From Halalkalirubrum salinum (GTDB lineage Archaea > Halobacteriota > Halobacteria > Halobacteriales > Haloferacaceae): a stretch of DNA of 42,145 bases. How positions within the stretch are numbered: the first letter of the stretch is position 1; each line of letters opens with the position of its first letter. The position numbers and the translations under genes are program-made. Location of the stretch: the NCBI RefSeq assembly GCF_005543295.1, contig NZ_SRSG01000041.1:1-42145 (forward strand). Reading direction: 5' to 3'. Under the pieces are notes generated by a model. It was given only the letters and a program-made list of their open reading frames with translations, did not search any database and was not told where the DNA came from. Below are positions 39,683 to 42,145 of this stretch, in pieces.

Positions 39683-42145
39683 TCACTCTGCGTAGGATTC
39701 AAGTTGCTGTTCGACTTGCGCGTTGAGACGATCGAGCCCTGCCTCGACGCCCATCGACTCGACGTCAGCATACGCGTTGGCGACGATCGTCCGGACCGTA
39801 TCGAAGGGGCCGATGCGTGCCCCGCGAGTCGCAACGGTCCGATCGCTCGCGAGCAACTGTTCGATTGCGACCTCGTAGCCAGGGTTCGCCTCAAACCAGC
39901 CGTCCCGTCTGAGCGATCGAACGGCATCCTCGTGAACCGGCAGATAGCCAGTTTCGGTGTGCCAGCGGACCTGCTGGGCGGGTTCGGCTAGCCACGCGAG
40001 GAACTCACCTGCGGCGGCCTGTTCGGCGGTCGAGGCAGTCTTGGGAACCCACAGCGAGCCGCCACCGACGACGACGCCGGCACGACCGGCCGCCGCAGGC
40101 AGTGCCGCAACACCCAACGAGAATGGAACCCGATTGCGGATCGATCCGAGCGACGATGCCGAACCGATCAGCATTGCGGCATCGCCTTCAACGAATTGCC
40201 GTTTCGCCTCTCCGCGGGCCTCGATCCCCGGATTCTCATAGAGCTCGGCGTCGTCCATTGCAGTCCACCACTCGTACAGTTTGTGTGCTGCATCGCTGTC
40301 GAAGTACGCCGTCCTCGGGGTTCCTTCGTGGCCGTTGGCTGCGTCAACGATCGGCTGATCGGCAGCTGCGAGCCACTGCTCGACGAACCACGAGTAGTTC
40401 GCGAACGTGATGCCGGTCGGGCAGACACCTGCGTCGACGATCGCCTCACTCGCGTCGACAACTGCATCGTATGTCGCTGGCGGCCTATTGGGATCGAGCC
40501 CTGCGGTCTCGAAGGCGTCGCGATTGTAACACAACACTGGCACCGAGGAGTTGAACGGCATCGAACAGAGCTGTCCGTCGACACGATAGTAATCGGCGAT
40601 CGGATCGAGGTACGCCGCTGTGGATCCAGATGGCAACAGCGACGCAACTGGCGTAAATAGCCCGCTGTCGACCGCGCGGGCGGTACCAATCTCGTATAGT
40701 TGGGCGATTACCGGGCCTTCACCGCGCTCGACGGCGGCAAGCGTCGTCTCAAAAGTGTCACGGTAGCTGCCCTGTGACCGCGGCACGATCGCAACATCCT
40801 CGTGGTCCGCCGTAAATTCCTCAGCGAGCGATTCAACCAAGACCCCTTTATCACCACCCATCGCGTGCCAGAATTCGACCACAGTGTCGACATCTTCTGC
40901 GGCGGTGTTGGCTGTCGTCTCAAATCCAGCTATTGTCCGTTCGAGTGTGTCGATCCGTTCGGTGAGCGTCGTGACGCTCGTGGACGCCTCCGAAACCGAC
41001 GTCGAGTGGTTCGTCATCGTTGTGGAGACTGCTTCAGCGTTCCTTGCAGTGTCGCTCGCTAAGTCGTCGACGTTCTCGACCATACCCGCCGCCTCCTGGA
41101 GGGAGTTCGCTTGGTCGTCAGTTGCCTCGCTGATCTCTTGAACGCCACCGTTTGTTTCTTCGATCTCGGCGGCAATCTCGTCGAACGTTTCGGCTGCTTG
41201 CTCGACCGTTTCTGCACCCGATTCGACCTGCACTGCGGTTTCTCGCATCTCACTGAGCGTCTGGCTGGTCTCAGTTTTGACCGCGTCAACCGATTGTTCG
41301 ATTGCCGTTGCTGCTTCCTCGGCATCTTCAGCTAGTGATTTGACCTCTTCGGCTACGACCGCAAACCCCTCACCAGCCTCACCCGCGCGGGCAGCCTCGA
41401 TCGAGGCGTTCAACGCGAGGATATTCGTCTGGCCAGCGACCTCGGTAATAAATGCAGCGCTCTCTTCGATCGCGTCGACCCGCTCGTTGAGTGATTCGAT
41501 CGATTCGAGCACGGTCTCTGTCCGCGTGGTGATCGCCGCCAGTTCCTCGCGGGCGTCTCGTGCGGCTTTCTCTCCACGCTGGCCCTTTTCGAAGACTGCC
41601 TCCGAGGTTGTTGCGACCTCCTCGGCGGAGGATGCGATCTCCTCTGTGGCTGCAGAAAGCCCTCTGATTTCAGCACTGAGCGCTGAAATCATCTGCTGTT
41701 GCTCGGTCACATCGCCGGTGATGGCTTCGGTCGATCGTGCGGCCTCCCGGCTGGCCTCGGTAATCGACTCCATTCGATCATCGACTTGCGTTGTTGCACC
41801 AATCACCTGTGCTCCGACGCCAGAGACGTCGTTGACGGTCGATTCGTACGCACTCACGAGGTCGTTAAACGCCTCAGCGGCAGCCACCGCTTGCGCATCG
41901 GCAGTACCGAGATCTGCTCGAACGGTTAGATCACCATCGGCGGCGGCACGGAGCTTTTCGGTCAGCGTCTCGAGCGCTTTGGAGTCGATCTCAGCTGGCT
42001 CTTCGATCGTCTCGGATGTGTGAACATCTCTGATCGGTTTGGTTGTGTTAGAATCTTCAGTCGGTTTGGTTGTGTCAGAATCTTCAGTCGGTTTGGTTGT
42101 GTCAGAATCTTCAGTCGGTTTGGTTGTGTCAGAATCTTCAGTCGG
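39683..42145 (-). CDS. Chemotaxis transducer fused to a UgpB-like solute-binding domain (partial)
   Basis: The frame is open at the right edge of the window, so the N-terminus is missing; 820 residues are visible. Order: four [18 protein letters not shown] repeats (1-36); a HAMP-like helix pair, [20 protein letters not shown] (about 55-74); the methyl-accepting signalling coiled coil (about 90-410) with hairpin tip [20 protein letters not shown] at 237-256; then from about residue 420 a family-1 solute-binding domain. The latter follows the E. coli glycerol-3-phosphate binding protein UgpB from memory: [55 protein letters not shown] and [10 protein letters not shown]. No lipobox or membrane segment is visible, so the binding domain should lie in the cytoplasm. 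It may report glycerol phosphate status to CheA/CheW. Confidence 0.85.
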   Translation of the reverse strand, partial: PTEDSDTTKPTEDSDTTKPTEDSDTTKPTEDSNTTKPIRDVHTSETIEEPAEIDSKALETLTEKLRAAADGDLTVRADLGTADAQAVAAAEAFNDLVSAYESTVNDVSGVGAQVIGATTQVDDRMESITEASREAARSTEAITGDVTEQQQMISALSAEIRGLSAATEEIASSAEEVATTSEAVFEKGQRGEKAARDAREELAAITTRTETVLESIESLNERVDAIEESAAFITEVAGQTNILALNASIEAARAGEAGEGFAVVAEEVKSLAEDAEEAATAIEQSVDAVKTETSQTLSEMRETAVQVESGAETVEQAAETFDEIAAEIEETNGGVQEISEATDDQANSLQEAAGMVENVDDLASDTARNAEAVSTTMTNHSTSVSEASTSVTTLTERIDTLERTIAGFETTANTAAEDVDTVVEFWHAMGGDKGVLVESLAEEFTADHEDVAIVPRSQGSYRDTFETTLAAVERGEGPVIAQLYEIGTARAVDSGLFTPVASLLPSGSTAAYLDPIADYYRVDGQLCSMPFNSSVPVLCYNRDAFETAGLDPNRPPATYDAVVDASEAIVDAGVCPTGITFANYSWFVEQWLAAADQPIVDAANGHEGTPRTAYFDSDAAHKLYEWWTAMDDAELYENPGIEARGEAKRQFVEGDAAMLIGSASSLGSIRNRVPFSLGVAALPAAAGRAGVVVGGGSLWVPKTASTAEQAAAGEFLAWLAEPAQQVRWHTETGYLPVHEDAVRSLRRDGWFEANPGYEVAIEQLLASDRTVATRGARIGPFDTVRTIVANAYADVESMGVEAGLDRLNAQVEQQLESYAE
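42035..42142. repeat. 27-base tandem repeat inside the transducer gene, four copies
   Basis: Units at 42035-42061, 42062-42088, 42089-42115 and 42116-42142 are identical but for one base in the first. In the minus-strand reading frame each encodes PTEDSDTTK (the variant PTEDSNTTK in the first), and the repeat probably goes on beyond the window. It forms a flexible acidic Thr/Ser-rich linker in the protein. Confidence 0.95.

Overview
The window is chromosomal or megaplasmid DNA from a haloarchaeon (class Halobacteria). The proteins are acidic, several genes are haloarchaeal hallmarks (HalX response regulator, Orc1/Cdc6 replication initiators, AglB and AglG of N-glycosylation, HEWD and rubrerythrin-like mini-proteins), and many starts lie about 27 bases after an archaeal TATA box, which implies leaderless transcripts. 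No rRNA or tRNA gene was found. The genus cannot be fixed from sequence alone. By eye the base composition is moderate for the class, with a clearly AT-rich island at about 15.6-23.5 kb and very frequent CGATCG sites elsewhere.

Layout. (1) 0-6 kb: a truncated thioredoxin-like gene, then an amino-acid block with an Lrp/AsnC regulator, a class I/II aminotransferase, an acyl-CoA dehydrogenase, a DAO-type flavin oxidoreductase and an ornithine-cyclodeaminase-family enzyme. (2) 6-10.8 kb: a HalX response regulator, an IS200/IS605-type remnant carrying a probable TnpB guide-RNA scaffold, a TrmB-type regulator, a Tat-exported PQQ-propeller lipoprotein and two small conserved genes. (3) 10.8-13.8 kb: an orc1/cdc6 gene with copies of one origin-box family on both sides, so a probable replication origin. 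(4) 13.8-23.5 kb: a surface-glycan island with two family-2 glycosyltransferases, two sulfatase-like membrane-anchored enzymes, a Wzx-like flippase, an FkbM methyltransferase, an asparagine-synthase-like enzyme without the usual N-terminal Cys, and a cysteine-synthase-like PLP enzyme. (5) 23.5-28.4 kb: a second orc1/cdc6 gene with a different origin-box family, aglG, a C-terminal orc fragment, a hypothetical gene and a winged-helix regulator. (6) 28.5-34 kb: aglB directly followed by a DUF368 (PopT-like polyprenyl-phosphate transporter) gene, two very small zinc/HEWD proteins, a possible structured RNA and a phosphoglycolate-phosphatase-type HAD enzyme. (7) 34.1-42.1 kb: a PEP-dependent dihydroxyacetone kinase system (dhaK, dhaL, dhaM), a winged-helix regulator, a hypothetical gene, ptsI and ptsH, and at the right edge a large transducer in which a chemotaxis signalling domain is fused to a UgpB-like (glycerol-3-phosphate binding type) solute-binding domain.

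How it fits together. Region 7 holds a complete phosphate chain PEP -> EI -> HPr -> DhaM -> DhaL(ADP) -> DhaK -> DHA-phosphate, with no sugar permease. The neighbouring transducer looks able to read a glycerol-phosphate-like metabolite inside the cell and signal to the flagellar (archaellar) machinery; this is the most unusual feature of the window. AglG, AglB and the DUF368 protein form a core of N-glycan assembly, transfer and probably lipid-carrier recycling. The AT-rich island between the two orc loci probably makes a strain-specific surface glycan. Tandem repeats of 20-39 bases sit between many genes and twice copy the stop codon and last codons of a gene.
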